From Alkalibacillus filiformis (GTDB taxonomy: Bacteria > Bacillota > Bacilli > Bacillales > Alkalibacillaceae): 64,000 nucleotides of DNA. The translations under genes were made by a program, and so were the position numbers. Position 1 is the stretch's first letter, and the number at the start of each line of letters is the position of its first letter. Under the pieces are notes generated by a model. That model was not told the DNA's origin and did no database searches. It saw only the letters and a program-made list of their open reading frames with translations. Of this stretch, positions 42,841 to 55,208 are shown one piece after another. The stretch spans positions 1 to 64,000 of the forward strand of contig NZ_JAUSUP010000008.1 in the NCBI RefSeq assembly GCF_030814115.1, read 5' to 3'.

Positions 42841-42841
<1 letters not shown>
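42401..42841 (+). CDS. rplO: 50S ribosomal protein L15
   Basis: L15 is a late-assembly protein with a long basic N-terminal extension. The 146 aa protein begins [22 protein letters not shown] and contains [46 protein letters not shown] precedes the ATG. Its stop overlaps the secY start by one base, which couples ribosome and translocon synthesis. Confidence 0.97.
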
Positions 42842-45571
<2,730 letters not shown>

Positions 45572-45587
45572 GTGAAGGTGATGACGG

Positions 45588-45926
45588 TTGAACGAAGGAG
45601 ATTCGGGTTGTCCTAAATTAGGACAGTTAGTGAGGATTAAACAAGGTCGTGAATCAGAACAATATGCAATAATTATTGGCTTTGATGATCGGAAGTTTGT
45701 TAAGCTAGCAGATGGCGAAAAACGTAAGTTCGATCGGCCGAAGCGCAAAAACCTTCATCATGTCGAATTAATCGATTATGTTTCTCCAGAAGTAGCACGC
45801 AGCTTAGAAGAAACTGGTCGAGTCACAAACGGAAAACTTCGCTTCGCAATATCAAAATTTGTCAACGAATCGATGACAGGTTGGAAGAAGGGAGATTCTC
45901 TCGATGGCGAAAGACGATGTAATTGA
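45588..45926 (+). CDS. KOW-domain RNA-binding protein, L14e-like
   Basis: This 112 aa protein matches the small KOW-type protein found between map and infA in Bacillus (similar to YbzG). The N-terminal half, [50 protein letters not shown], is a KOW-like RNA-binding domain; a helical stretch, [27 protein letters not shown], follows. The start is TTG after GAAGGTGA. Its last 23 bases overlap infA in another frame, so the infA ribosome binding site lies inside it. The function is not known to me; a ribosomal or translational role is inferred from fold and position. Confidence 0.8.
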   Translation: MNEGDSGCPKLGQLVRIKQGRESEQYAIIIGFDDRKFVKLADGEKRKFDRPKRKNLHHVELIDYVSPEVARSLEETGRVTNGKLRFAISKFVNESMTGWKKGDSLDGERRCN

Positions 45927-46122
45927 GATGGAAGGAAAAGTGCTTGAGACTTTACCAAACGCAATGTTTAAAGTAGAGTTAGAAAATGGGCATGAAATCC
46001 TTGCACACGTATCAGGTAAAATTCGTATGCACTTCATCCGTATTTTACCAGGAGATAAAGTTACGGTAGAGATGTCACCTTATGATTTATCAAGAGGTCG
46101 AATCACATATCGTTATAAATAA
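45904..46122 (+). CDS. infA: Translation initiation factor IF-1
   Basis: IF-1 blocks the A site during initiation. The 72 aa OB-fold protein reads [71 protein letters not shown], which is typical. AAGGGAGA precedes the ATG inside the upstream KOW gene, so its translation may depend on that of the upstream gene. Confidence 0.97.
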   Translation: MAKDDVIEMEGKVLETLPNAMFKVELENGHEILAHVSGKIRMHFIRILPGDKVTVEMSPYDLSRGRITYRYK

Positions 46123-46269
<147 letters not shown>

Positions 46270-46292
46270 TTTTAAGGAGGTGCAATGCACGC

Positions 46293-46658
46293 ATGGCTCG
46301 TATTTCAGGTGTAGATATACCACGTGAAAAGCGTATTGTTATCGCGCTAACGTACATTTATGGTGTTGGTCATACAACTGCAAGTAAAGTTGTAGAAGCT
46401 GCAGGTGTTGATGCAACAACTCGTGTACGTGATTTAACAGAAGAAGAACTATCGAACATTCGTAAAGAAATGGATCAATACACGGTAGAAGGTGACCTTC
46501 GTCGTGAAACGTCTCTAAATATTAAGCGTTTAATCGAGATCGGCTCTTATCGTGGACTCCGTCATCGTCGTGGCCTACCAACACGTGGACAGAAGACAAA
46601 GAACAATTCTCGTACACGTAAAGGTCCACGCCGTACAGTAGCGAATAAGAAAAAATAA
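46293..46658 (+). CDS. rpsM: 30S ribosomal protein S13
   Basis: S13 is a head protein that contacts P-site tRNA and the 50S subunit. The 121 aa protein starts [29 protein letters not shown] and ends with the basic tail [38 protein letters not shown] precedes the ATG. Confidence 0.97.
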   Translation: MARISGVDIPREKRIVIALTYIYGVGHTTASKVVEAAGVDATTRVRDLTEEELSNIRKEMDQYTVEGDLRRETSLNIKRLIEIGSYRGLRHRRGLPTRGQKTKNNSRTRKGPRRTVANKKK

Positions 46659-46682
46659 TTGAACAAAGGAGGTATGCTAGTC

Positions 46683-47084
<402 letters not shown>

Positions 47085-47156
47085 TTGGAAGTATATAATT
47101 TGTCAACCCGTCTATAATGGGATATGATGGCTTTAAATAGCTTTGCACGGTTATAT

Positions 47157-47200
47157 GGGGTTTAGTTCCGCGTTTCCTGCGTGGAACCTACCCGTTTTTT
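47157..47200 (+). terminator. Attenuator-like hairpin before rpoA
   Basis: GGGGTTTAGTTCCGCG (47157-47172) pairs imperfectly with CGTGGAACCTACCC (47180-47193), then GTTTTTT. It lies in the 173 bp gap between rpsK and rpoA and could terminate a fraction of the long ribosomal-protein transcript. Upstream, TATAAT occurs at 47094 and 47113, but neither has a good -35 box at normal spacing. Confidence 0.7.
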
Positions 47201-47214
47201 GGAATTTCGATGAA

Positions 47215-47227
47215 AACGATCATCGTT
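47215..47227. promoter_or_regulatory. Perfect dyad AACGAT-C-ATCGTT before rpoA
   Basis: A six-base dyad, AACGAT and ATCGTT, is separated by one C. Flanking TCGA sequences extend the symmetry imperfectly (about 47208-47234). It lies between the hairpin and the rpoA ribosome binding site and could be an RNA hairpin or a protein site. Confidence 0.45.
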
Positions 47228-47257
47228 GTTTCGACGTTTTGAAGGAGGGTTTTGTGA

Positions 47258-48202
47258 ATGATTGAAATTGAAAAACCGAAAGTTGAAACGATTGAAGTTA
47301 GCGAAAATGCTAAGTTCGGTAAATTTGTTATTGAACCATTGGAACGTGGATATGGTACTACAATGGGTAACTCCTTGCGTCGTATCTTACTATCCTCACT
47401 TCCAGGAGCAGCAGTAACGTCTGTTCAAATTGAAGGCGCGTTACATGAATTTACAACATTAGACTATGTTGTTGAAGATGTAACTACGATTATCTTAAAT
47501 CTTAAAAAGTTAGCTTTAAAGATTTATTCAGATGATGAAAAAACGCTAGAAATTGATGTCCAGGGAGAAGGGGAAGTAACTGCAGCAGACATTAAACATG
47601 ATAGTGATGTTGAAGTGCTTAACCCTGAATTAAAGATTGCAACAATCACTGGTAACGGTAAGCTTAACATGAGAATTTTCGCAGCGAAGGGTAGAGGATA
47701 TCGCCCAGCTGAAGAAAATAAGCGTGATGAGCAACCGATCGGTGTCATTCCAGTTGATTCAATCTTCACACCAGTAGAACGTGTAACGTACCAAGTCGAA
47801 AACACGCGTGTAGGTCAAGTTGCAAATTTCGATAAGCTGACATTAGACGTATGGACTGATGGCAGCACTCGCCCAGAGGAAGCTATTTCTCTAGGTGCTA
47901 AAGTGTTTACTGAACACTTAAATGTATTTGTTGGCTTAACTGATGAAGCGCAAAAAGCGGAGATTATGGTTGAGAAAGAAGAAGACCAAAAAGAAAAAGT
48001 GTTAGAAATGACAATTGAAGAACTAGACTTATCAGTTCGTTCTTACAATTGCTTAAAGCGTGCGGGTATTAATACAGTACAAGAACTAACACAAAAATCC
48101 GAAGAAGACATGATGAAAGTGCGTAACTTAGGACGTAAATCCTTAGACGAAGTTAAAAATAAACTTGATGCCCTGAACTTAGGCTTACGTAAAGAAGATT
48201 AG
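47258..48202 (+). CDS. rpoA: RNA polymerase alpha subunit
   Basis: The alpha subunit dimer nucleates polymerase assembly and contacts activators and UP elements. The 314 aa protein has the N-terminal dimerisation domain ([35 protein letters not shown]) and a C-terminal helix-hairpin-helix domain (about 245-310, [47 protein letters not shown]). GAAGGAGGG precedes the ATG. rplQ follows. Confidence 0.98.
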   Translation: MIEIEKPKVETIEVSENAKFGKFVIEPLERGYGTTMGNSLRRILLSSLPGAAVTSVQIEGALHEFTTLDYVVEDVTTIILNLKKLALKIYSDDEKTLEIDVQGEGEVTAADIKHDSDVEVLNPELKIATITGNGKLNMRIFAAKGRGYRPAEENKRDEQPIGVIPVDSIFTPVERVTYQVENTRVGQVANFDKLTLDVWTDGSTRPEEAISLGAKVFTEHLNVFVGLTDEAQKAEIMVEKEEDQKEKVLEMTIEELDLSVRSYNCLKRAGINTVQELTQKSEEDMMKVRNLGRKSLDEVKNKLDALNLGLRKED

Positions 48203-48243
48203 TATAAGCATCAGTGAATTCCTAAACAAAGGAGGTTTAAAGG

Positions 48244-48606
48244 ATGGCAAAAGCGAAATTAGGTCGTACGACTGATCAACGTTTAGCTCTTCTACGTAAT
48301 TTAGCGACTGATTTAATCGTTCATGAGCGCATTGAAACGACAGAAACTAAAGCTAAAGAGCTAAAACCAGTTGTTGAAAAAATGATTACATTAGGTAAGC
48401 GTGGAGACCTTCATGCCCGTAGACAGGCAGAGTCATATCTACGTAAAGTAGAAACTGACGAAGAAGGAACTAACGCATTACAAAAGCTATTCTCTGACAT
48501 TGCTCCACGTTTTGAAGACCGCCAAGGTGGATACACTCGTATTCTTAAACTAGGTGAGCGTAAAGGTGACGGAGCAAAAACAGTGATTATTGAATTAGTT
48601 GACTAA
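48244..48606 (+). CDS. rplQ: 50S ribosomal protein L17
   Basis: L17 lies near the tunnel exit. The 120 aa protein has [49 protein letters not shown] and the C-terminal [34 protein letters not shown] precedes the ATG. It is the last gene of the alpha cluster. Confidence 0.97.
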   Translation: MAKAKLGRTTDQRLALLRNLATDLIVHERIETTETKAKELKPVVEKMITLGKRGDLHARRQAESYLRKVETDEEGTNALQKLFSDIAPRFEDRQGGYTRILKLGERKGDGAKTVIIELVD

Positions 48607-48645
48607 TTGAATGATTAAAGAAAGAGGGGTGTTCAGATTCCATGT

Positions 48646-48671
48646 AAAAGTGGGAGCTGGGCCCTTTTTTT
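48646..48671 (+). terminator. Weak terminator-like sequence after rplQ
   Basis: AAAAG-T-GGG (48646-48654) can pair with CCC and the following T run (48662-48671) around a seven-base loop. The GC stem is only three pairs plus A-T pairs, so strength is doubtful, but the run of seven T after it and the ECF operon beyond make a terminator plausible. Confidence 0.4.
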
Positions 48672-48756
48672 ATGGTTAAAGACAACGATCTACTCTAGTT
48701 CAACATTTAAAATTATATGATACAATTGATAAAAAGTTATTAGAGGGGTGCTGTTA

Positions 48757-49584
48757 TTGATTCAGTTCGATCAAGTGTCTTATCAATATAAATCAAATTC
48801 ACCCTATGTACTTAATGATGTTAATCTAAGTATTGACGAAGGTGAGTGGGTTTCAATTCTTGGACAGAACGGCTCTGGTAAGTCTACAGCAGCAAAGTTA
48901 CTTAACGGCTTATTACGACCGGTAGAAGGGCGAGTTATAATCGACGATACGGAAATAACTGATGATACAGTTTACCAAGTTCGTAGACATGTAGGTATGG
49001 TCTTTCAAAATCCAGAAAACCAGTTTGTTGGCACAACAGTATTAGACGACGTAGCCTTCGGTTTAGAGAATATAGGCGTACCTCGTGAAGAAATGATCAA
49101 AAGAATTGATGAAAGTTTAAAGCAAGTTGATATGCTTGAGTATAAAAACCATGAACCAACTAAACTATCTGGTGGTCAGAAGCAACGAATAGCTATTGCT
49201 AGTGTATTAGCTATGAGGCCTGAAATTATTGTATTTGACGAAGCAACATCGATGTTAGACCCGATTGGGAAAAAAGAGATTATTGAAACGATGCGATATT
49301 TACATGAACAATATAACTTAACGATCATTACGATTACACACGATTTAAATGAAGCGGCATACTCTGATCGAGTGATTACGCTTCATAATGGGAGTATTTG
49401 GTTTCAAGGCACACCGCGCCACCTTTTTCAATATGGTGAAAAGTTAGAAGAAGTCGGCTTAGAACCAACATTAATTACAAAAGTGTATCACTCGTTGAAG
49501 CGGGAGTCATTTGCAGTTAAAGAAGAACCATTACATTTTAAGGAATTGGTGGACGAACTATGGACATTGTATTTGAAAACGTAA
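48757..49584 (+). CDS. ecfA1: ECF transporter ATPase EcfA1
   Basis: EcfA1 is one of two ATPases that power the shared energising module of energy-coupling factor vitamin and metal transporters. The 275 aa protein has Walker A GQNGSGKST near residue 38, the signature LSGGQKQR and Walker B IIVFDEATSMLDP. The start is set at TTG 48757 after GAGGGGTG; an in-frame GTG at 48748 overlaps that site. It overlaps ecfA2 by 25 bases. Substrate-binding S components are not in the window. Confidence 0.95.
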   Translation: MIQFDQVSYQYKSNSPYVLNDVNLSIDEGEWVSILGQNGSGKSTAAKLLNGLLRPVEGRVIIDDTEITDDTVYQVRRHVGMVFQNPENQFVGTTVLDDVAFGLENIGVPREEMIKRIDESLKQVDMLEYKNHEPTKLSGGQKQRIAIASVLAMRPEIIVFDEATSMLDPIGKKEIIETMRYLHEQYNLTIITITHDLNEAAYSDRVITLHNGSIWFQGTPRHLFQYGEKLEEVGLEPTLITKVYHSLKRESFAVKEEPLHFKELVDELWTLYLKT

Positions 49585-50426
49585 ATTATACATATCAACC
49601 GAACACACCATTTAGTCACCAAGCGTTGAAAGACATTTCTTTGGAAATAAAATCTGGTTCGTTCGTGGCGATTGTCGGTCACACTGGGTCTGGTAAGTCA
49701 ACCTTGCTTCAACACTTAAATGCGTTATTACAGCCGACAAGTGGCCGTATAACTTTAGGTAACACCGAGTTGCCTGGAGCTGATCATGAGCAAATAAAAA
49801 CGATAAGACAAAGAGTGGGCCTTCTATTTCAATATCCAGAGCATCAGTTATTTGAAGAAACAGTGAAGAAAGAGCTACTGTTTGGTCCTAAAAACTTTGG
49901 TTTCGATTTAAAACAAGTCGAAACAGAATTAAGTGAAGCGCTACAAGAAGTAGGGTTAGATGAGTCAGCTCTTGGCCGGTCTCCCTTTGAATTAAGTGGT
50001 GGCCAAATGAAACGAGTTGCGCTAGCTAGTATGTTATTAGCCAAGCCACAAGTGCTAGTTTTAGATGAGCCAACAGCAGGGTTAGACCCGCTAGGTCAAA
50101 AAAAGATGATGCAGCTATTTCAGAGCTTACATGAAAATAAGCAACATACCGTTGTGTTAGTCACACATAATATGGATGATGCAATGAAATACGCCGAGAA
50201 GGTCGTTGTGTTAAACCAAGGAACAGTTGATTGTTTCAAAAGTCCACGTGAACTCATAAATGAGCGTGAGCGCTTAAAGGCAATAGGTCTTGAAGTACCT
50301 GAACCTGTAGAGTTTGTTGAGTATATGAAGGCCCATTTAGGAGTGTTATGGGAAGAAGAGGACATCAATGAACAAACGATTAGTCGCACATTAATTAAGC
50401 ATTTGAAAGGCGGTGCGACGTCTTGA
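49560..50426 (+). CDS. ecfA2: ECF transporter ATPase EcfA2
   Basis: EcfA2 pairs with EcfA1 as a heterodimer. The 288 aa protein has Walker A GHTGSGKST near residue 38, the signature LSGGQMKR and Walker B VLVLDEPTAGLDP. It begins within ecfA1 and overlaps ecfT by four bases (ecfT starts with TTG), which indicates tight coupling of the three subunits. Confidence 0.95.
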   Translation: MDIVFENVNYTYQPNTPFSHQALKDISLEIKSGSFVAIVGHTGSGKSTLLQHLNALLQPTSGRITLGNTELPGADHEQIKTIRQRVGLLFQYPEHQLFEETVKKELLFGPKNFGFDLKQVETELSEALQEVGLDESALGRSPFELSGGQMKRVALASMLLAKPQVLVLDEPTAGLDPLGQKKMMQLFQSLHENKQHTVVLVTHNMDDAMKYAEKVVVLNQGTVDCFKSPRELINERERLKAIGLEVPEPVEFVEYMKAHLGVLWEEEDINEQTISRTLIKHLKGGATS

Positions 50427-51220
50427 ATCAATCTTTGATTATCGGCCAATATGTACCAGGAGAATCAATTGTCCATAAAATTGATCCAAGGCTTAAATTA
50501 ATTATTATTTTTATCTTTGTGTTTGCTGTTTTTATGGCGAACAATCTTTGGAGTTATGTGTTATTATACTTTTTTGTCTTTACGAGTGTGGCGCTATCAC
50601 GTATTCCTGTATCGTATATCTTAAAGGGATTAAAGCCAGTTTGGTGGATTATCATTATAACCTTTATGTTTCACTTGTTTTTTAATAGTGGAGGAAACGT
50701 TTTAGTTAGCTTTTTAGGAATAAACGTGTATGAACAAGGGGTATATCAAGGAGCTAGTATAGCAACTCGATTTTTCTTATTAATCGTGTTAGCCACGCTA
50801 TTAACGTTATCGACCACACCTATTGCTGTTACAGATGCAATAGAGGCACTCTTAAAGCCATTAAAGAAAGTGCGTTTTCCTGTTCATGAAGTAGCCCTAA
50901 TGATGTCGATCTCGCTAAGGTTTATCCCAACATTTATGCAAGAGATGGACAAAATTTCAAAAGCACAAGCAGCTCGAGGGTTAGATTATACAAAAGGAAA
51001 ACTTAAAGACCGTTTTAAAGCTTTATTACCTTTACTTATTCCGTTACTCATCAGTTCTTTTAAACGAGCGGAAGATTTAGCTTTAGCAATGGAAGCTAGA
51101 GGTTATCAAGGGGAAGAAGGACGAACAAAGCTACGTCAGTTATCGTTTGGTAAAATGGATTATATAGTCATTATGAGTTTAATTGCTTTTCTTGTAAGTT
51201 TTTATATGATTAGAGTGTAA
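50423..51220 (+). CDS. ecfT: ECF transporter transmembrane protein EcfT
   Basis: EcfT links the two ATPases to interchangeable S components. The 265 aa protein has about five membrane segments and the two cytoplasmic coupling motifs with Ala-Arg-Gly: AARGLDYTKG and EARGYQGEEG (about residues 190-235). The start is TTG. The ecfA1-ecfA2-ecfT-truA order is the usual Bacillus arrangement. Confidence 0.95.
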   Translation: MNQSLIIGQYVPGESIVHKIDPRLKLIIIFIFVFAVFMANNLWSYVLLYFFVFTSVALSRIPVSYILKGLKPVWWIIIITFMFHLFFNSGGNVLVSFLGINVYEQGVYQGASIATRFFLLIVLATLLTLSTTPIAVTDAIEALLKPLKKVRFPVHEVALMMSISLRFIPTFMQEMDKISKAQAARGLDYTKGKLKDRFKALLPLLIPLLISSFKRAEDLALAMEARGYQGEEGRTKLRQLSFGKMDYIVIMSLIAFLVSFYMIRV

Positions 51221-51231
51221 GGAGTAGAATC

Positions 51232-51969
51232 ATGGAACGAATAAAGCTTCATATAGCCTATGATGGAACGAATTTTGCAGGGTACCAAGTGCAGCTTAAT
51301 CAACGAACCGTTCAACTAGTTATTGAACGAGCCTTATCGAAAATGCACCGACAAGAAATGAAAGTGTATACATCTGGTCGAACGGACTCTGGTGTTCATG
51401 CCAATGACCAAGTTATTCATTTTAATTCACCGATGACCTTAGACTGTTCGGCATGGCGTAACGCACTACAAACTTTGTTCCCAAGTGATGTACAAATAAA
51501 GCATGTCGAAAAAGTAGACGAATCGTTTAATGCTCGAAAAAGTGCAAAAGAGAAAGTTTATCGTTACCAAGTCATTAATCAACGAGAATATGATTTGTTT
51601 AAAAGGTTGTATGAATGGCATGTTATTAAGCCGCTTAGTATGGAGCGAATGAGGTCAGCCGCTAAATTACTAGAAGGTACACATGACTTTACAGCCTTCT
51701 CTGCTTCAAAATCAAACGTAAAAGGCGATAAAACGCGGACAATTAAGTCGATTGATATTTGGGAGGAAAATGGACGAATTATATTTGAAGTAAGAGGAAA
51801 CGGCTTTTTAACTCATATGGTTCGCATTATCGTTGGCACGTTAGTAGAGGTTGGGTTAGGAAGAAAAGATGAAACGTGTATTACACAGGCATTAGAAACG
51901 TTAGATCGCAAAGTGGTTGGTATGACAGCACCTAGTCATGGGTTGTGTTTATGGAAAGTTATTTACTAA
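51232..51969 (+). CDS. truA: tRNA pseudouridine(38-40) synthase
   Basis: TruA converts uridines 38-40 of tRNA anticodon arms to pseudouridine. The 245 aa protein has the catalytic Asp52 in SGRTDSGVHAND, plus KVYRYQVINQ and FEVRGNGFLTHMVRIIVGTLVEVG. AAGGAG precedes the ATG. In B. subtilis rplM and rpsI follow; here the purine operon control region begins at once. Confidence 0.96.
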   Translation: MERIKLHIAYDGTNFAGYQVQLNQRTVQLVIERALSKMHRQEMKVYTSGRTDSGVHANDQVIHFNSPMTLDCSAWRNALQTLFPSDVQIKHVEKVDESFNARKSAKEKVYRYQVINQREYDLFKRLYEWHVIKPLSMERMRSAAKLLEGTHDFTAFSASKSNVKGDKTRTIKSIDIWEENGRIIFEVRGNGFLTHMVRIIVGTLVEVGLGRKDETCITQALETLDRKVVGMTAPSHGLCLWKVIY

Positions 51970-52012
51970 AAACCGAACATTAATTCGTCAATCATATATT
52001 TTTTTCGGATTT
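51969..52012 (+). promoter_or_regulatory. Pair of PurBoxes, PurR operator
   Basis: AAAACCGAACATT (51969-51981) is an exact match to the B. subtilis PurR box AWWWCCGAACWWT. An inverted, two-mismatch copy lies at 52000-52012 (core TTCGG). The 18 bp between the boxes and the position just upstream of the -35 box resemble the B. subtilis pur control region. PRPP-sensitive repression by a PurR is inferred; purR itself is not in the window. Confidence 0.85.
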
Positions 52013-52026
52013 TAATGAAAATGTCA

Positions 52027-52054
52027 TTGATTGTTCCGTGAACCATGTTATAAT
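52027..52054 (+). promoter_or_regulatory. Promoter of the pur operon
   Basis: TTGATT (52027-52032), a 16 bp spacer and TATAAT (52049-52054) form the promoter, between the PurBoxes and the riboswitch. Confidence 0.8.
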
Positions 52055-52083
52055 ATATATGTAAATACGAAATTTAACAACTA

Positions 52084-52249
52084 CATACCCTCATATAATA
52101 TTGGGAATATGGCCCAAAAGTCTCTACCCGGTTGCCGTAAACGACTGGACTATGGGGGAGTAATCTGGCTACAAGGGTGTAGTATATAGTTTTGAACATT
52201 TATGCAGATTGCTTTCCTCATACGGGAGAGTAGTCTGCATTTTATTTTT
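52084..52249 (+). promoter_or_regulatory. Purine riboswitch, guanine class, with terminator
   Basis: The aptamer (about 52084-52163) has P1 CCCTCATA (52088-52095) with TATGGGGG (52151-52158), P2 TTGGG/CCCAA with its ATATGG loop, and P3 with a CCGTAAA loop. The specificity base is C in GGACTATG, which predicts guanine or hypoxanthine rather than adenine. The terminator pairs ATGCAGA (52202-52208) with TCTGCAT (52234-52240) and ends in T. The competing antiterminator is clear: 52151-52167 (TATGGGGGAGTAATCTG) can pair with 52205-52222. The leader is an OFF switch for the pur operon. Confidence 0.96.
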
Positions 52250-52270
52250 CTCAAGGAGAGGATGACCTAG

Positions 52271-52771
52271 ATGGAAGCAATGGTAGGTGTCATTATGGGA
52301 AGCACGTCGGATTGGGAGACGATGAAGCATACGTGTGAACTGTTGGAAGAGTTGGAGATTCCGTATGAAAAAGAAGTCGTGTCTGCTCATCGTACGCCTG
52401 AGAAGATGTTTACATATGCGGATCAAGCTTACGAACGAGGATTAAAAGTGATTATAGCTGGTGCAGGTGGAGCTGCTCACTTACCGGGTATGGTTGCTGC
52501 TAAAACAGTATTACCGGTAATTGGTGTACCTGTTCAATCGAAAACTTTAAATGGATTAGATTCGTTACTATCAATTGTACAAATGCCAGCTGGTGTGCCT
52601 GTAGCGACAGTAGCGATTGGTAAGGCCGGAGCGAAAAACGCTGGCTTATTAGCAGCTCAACAGTTAGGAGCATTTGACTCATCAATCTATGAAAAACTAA
52701 AAAGATATCGTGAAGCGATGAAAGATAAAGTGGAAACTAGTAATGAGGAGCTTCAATCATGGAACGTTTAA
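52271..52771 (+). CDS. purE: N5-carboxyaminoimidazole ribonucleotide mutase, PurE class I
   Basis: PurE moves the carboxyl group of N5-CAIR to give CAIR. The 166 aa octameric enzyme shows [27 protein letters not shown], the conserved SAHRTPEKM and [24 protein letters not shown] precedes the ATG at 52271; ATG 52280 is a possible alternative. It is the first gene of the pur operon and overlaps purK by 13 bases. Confidence 0.96.
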   Translation: MEAMVGVIMGSTSDWETMKHTCELLEELEIPYEKEVVSAHRTPEKMFTYADQAYERGLKVIIAGAGGAAHLPGMVAAKTVLPVIGVPVQSKTLNGLDSLLSIVQMPAGVPVATVAIGKAGAKNAGLLAAQQLGAFDSSIYEKLKRYREAMKDKVETSNEELQSWNV

Positions 52772-53907
52772 TTAGACCAGAATCAACCATTGGAATTATT
52801 GGTGGAGGACAACTTGGACAAATGATCGCACTTTCAGCAAAGGCGATGGGGTTTAAAACCGCCGTTTTAGACCCTACACCTAACTCACCGACAGGGCAAG
52901 TAGCGGATGAAGAAATCATCGCACCGTATTCAAGTCTAGAAGCGGCTAAGAGGTTAAAAGATGTAGCTGATGTGATCACATACGAATTCGAGAATGTCGA
53001 TGTGAAAGTGCTGGAGTATTTAGATCAAGAAGCGTATCTACCACAAGGAGGCCAATTGATTCAAACGACACAAGACCGTGCTTTTGAAAAAGAAGCAATC
53101 GAAAGAAGTGGTGCAAAAGTTGCTTCTTATAAATTGGTAGATACTAATAGTGACTTACTTGAAGCGGTCAACCAAATCGGTCTTCCGTCGATTCTTAAGA
53201 CGAGACGATTCGGTTATGACGGTAAAGGTCAAGTCGTTATTGAATCTAATATTGATTTAAATGAAGCAAGCCAACTGTTAGAACAAGGTCCTTGCATATT
53301 AGAAGAGAAAATTAATTTTAAACAAGAATTATCAGTCATGGTCGTTAGAAGTACTACAGGCGAAGTGATGACGTACCCAGTGTCTGAAAATATTCACGTC
53401 AATCATATTTTACATCAATCAATCGTGCCAGCACGATTGTCTGAACAAGTTGAAGAGCAAGCAAGGGAAGTTGCGATTGCTGTGGCTGAAACGCTTGATG
53501 TCATTGGCGCGTTAGGTGTCGAGTTATTTTTAGGTCAAGACGACACAATCTATGTGAATGAAGTAGCACCAAGGCCGCACAACTCAGGGCACTATACGAT
53601 GGATGCTTGTATAACTTCACAATTTGAACAACATGTTAGAGCGATTTGTGGTTGGACGTTGGGTGAAGGAACGCTAATGAACCCCGTTGTTATGACAAAC
53701 ATTCTCGGTCAACACTTAGAAGGAGCAAGGGAGAAAGTCGTCAGCTTACCCCAAGCCAAGCTTCACTTATATGGGAAAGCCGAAGCTAAACAAAATCGAA
53801 AAATGGGTCATATAAACTTTGTCGGAAACGATGTTAATGATATGTTAAAACAGATTGAACAATTAAACATTTGGAGGGAACAACATGATCGAGCGTTATA
53901 CACGTGA
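52759..53907 (+). CDS. purK: N5-carboxyaminoimidazole ribonucleotide synthetase
   Basis: PurK uses ATP and bicarbonate to carboxylate AIR. The 382 aa ATP-grasp enzyme has [29 protein letters not shown] at the N-terminus, the ATP-binding [29 protein letters not shown] and the [13 protein letters not shown] metal site. It overlaps both neighbours, purE by 13 and purB by 23 bases. Confidence 0.96.
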   Translation: MERLIRPESTIGIIGGGQLGQMIALSAKAMGFKTAVLDPTPNSPTGQVADEEIIAPYSSLEAAKRLKDVADVITYEFENVDVKVLEYLDQEAYLPQGGQLIQTTQDRAFEKEAIERSGAKVASYKLVDTNSDLLEAVNQIGLPSILKTRRFGYDGKGQVVIESNIDLNEASQLLEQGPCILEEKINFKQELSVMVVRSTTGEVMTYPVSENIHVNHILHQSIVPARLSEQVEEQAREVAIAVAETLDVIGALGVELFLGQDDTIYVNEVAPRPHNSGHYTMDACITSQFEQHVRAICGWTLGEGTLMNPVVMTNILGQHLEGAREKVVSLPQAKLHLYGKAEAKQNRKMGHINFVGNDVNDMLKQIEQLNIWREQHDRALYT

Positions 53908-55180
53908 AGAAATGGGCAATATTTGGACAGAAGAAAATAGGTTTCAAGCATGGTTAGAAGTTGAAATTTTAGCTTGTGAAGCTTGGGCTGAGTTAGGCGA
54001 CATACCAAAAGAAGACGTTGAGAAAATCCGAAAAAACGCTTCTTTTGATGTCAATCGCATTCATGAGATTGAACAAGAAACACGTCATGATGTGGTCGCA
54101 TTTACACGTGCTGTTTCAGAAACGTTAGGTGAAGAAAAGAAGTGGGTGCATTACGGCTTAACGTCAACAGATGTTGTTGATACCGCATTATCGTACTTAA
54201 TTAAACAGTCAAACGATATCATCCGTCAAGACTTAGATCGCTTCTTATCAGTCATTAAGGCGAAAGCTGAAGAGCATAAATATACGATTATGATGGGACG
54301 TACGCACGGTGTTCATGCTGAGCCAACAACTTTCGGGTTGAAGCTTGCGTTATGGTATGAAGAGATGAAGCGCAATATTGAACGTTTTGATGCGGCAGCT
54401 AAAGGAATTGAAGTAGGAAAATTATCAGGTGCTGTTGGTACATATGCCAATATCGATCCGTTCGTAGAGAAATATGTTTGTGAAAACCTTGGTCTTACAC
54501 CATCACCGATTTCAACTCAAACACTTCAACGAGACCGTCATGCTGATTACATGTCAACGTTAGCGTTAATCGCATCATCCATTGAAAAAATGTCAGTTGA
54601 AATCCGCGGTCTACAAAAGAGTGAAACGCGTGAAGTTGAAGAGTTTTTCGCAAAAGGGCAAAAAGGATCATCTGCTATGCCTCATAAACGTAACCCGATC
54701 GGTTCAGAAAATATGACAGGGATGGCACGCGTGATCCGTGGATATATGATGACCGCTTACGAAAATGTCGCACTATGGCATGAACGCGATATCTCACATT
54801 CATCGGCTGAACGTGTCATTATTCCAGATGCTACGATTGCGTTAGATTATATGCTAAGTCGTTTTTCGGGCATCGTTGAGAAGTTAACCGTGTTTGAAGA
54901 CAACATGAAAGCTAATATGGACCGTACATACGGCCTGATCTATTCTCAGCGTGTGTTACTGACGTTAATTGATCAAGGTTTCTCACGCGAGCGAGCTTAT
55001 GACCTCGTACAGCCGTTAGCGATGCAAGCTTGGGAAGAAGGCGTTTCGTTCCCAGATCTTATTCGCACAACAGATGAAATCACTAGTTCTATTAGCGAAG
55101 AGGACTTAGAAGCATGCTTTGATCCAACTTACCACTTGAAAAACGTTGATATGATCTTTGAACGTTTAGGGCTTAACTAA
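53885..55180 (+). CDS. purB: Adenylosuccinate lyase
   Basis: PurB acts twice, on SAICAR and on adenylosuccinate, releasing fumarate. The 431 aa protein has the family signature around Ser262-Ser263, [15 protein letters not shown], plus [13 protein letters not shown] and [20 protein letters not shown] within the end of purK precedes the ATG. Confidence 0.97.
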   Translation: MIERYTREEMGNIWTEENRFQAWLEVEILACEAWAELGDIPKEDVEKIRKNASFDVNRIHEIEQETRHDVVAFTRAVSETLGEEKKWVHYGLTSTDVVDTALSYLIKQSNDIIRQDLDRFLSVIKAKAEEHKYTIMMGRTHGVHAEPTTFGLKLALWYEEMKRNIERFDAAAKGIEVGKLSGAVGTYANIDPFVEKYVCENLGLTPSPISTQTLQRDRHADYMSTLALIASSIEKMSVEIRGLQKSETREVEEFFAKGQKGSSAMPHKRNPIGSENMTGMARVIRGYMMTAYENVALWHERDISHSSAERVIIPDATIALDYMLSRFSGIVEKLTVFEDNMKANMDRTYGLIYSQRVLLTLIDQGFSRERAYDLVQPLAMQAWEEGVSFPDLIRTTDEITSSISEEDLEACFDPTYHLKNVDMIFERLGLN

Positions 55181-55208
55181 AACGAGTTGAACATAAGGAG
55201 GCATCTCT

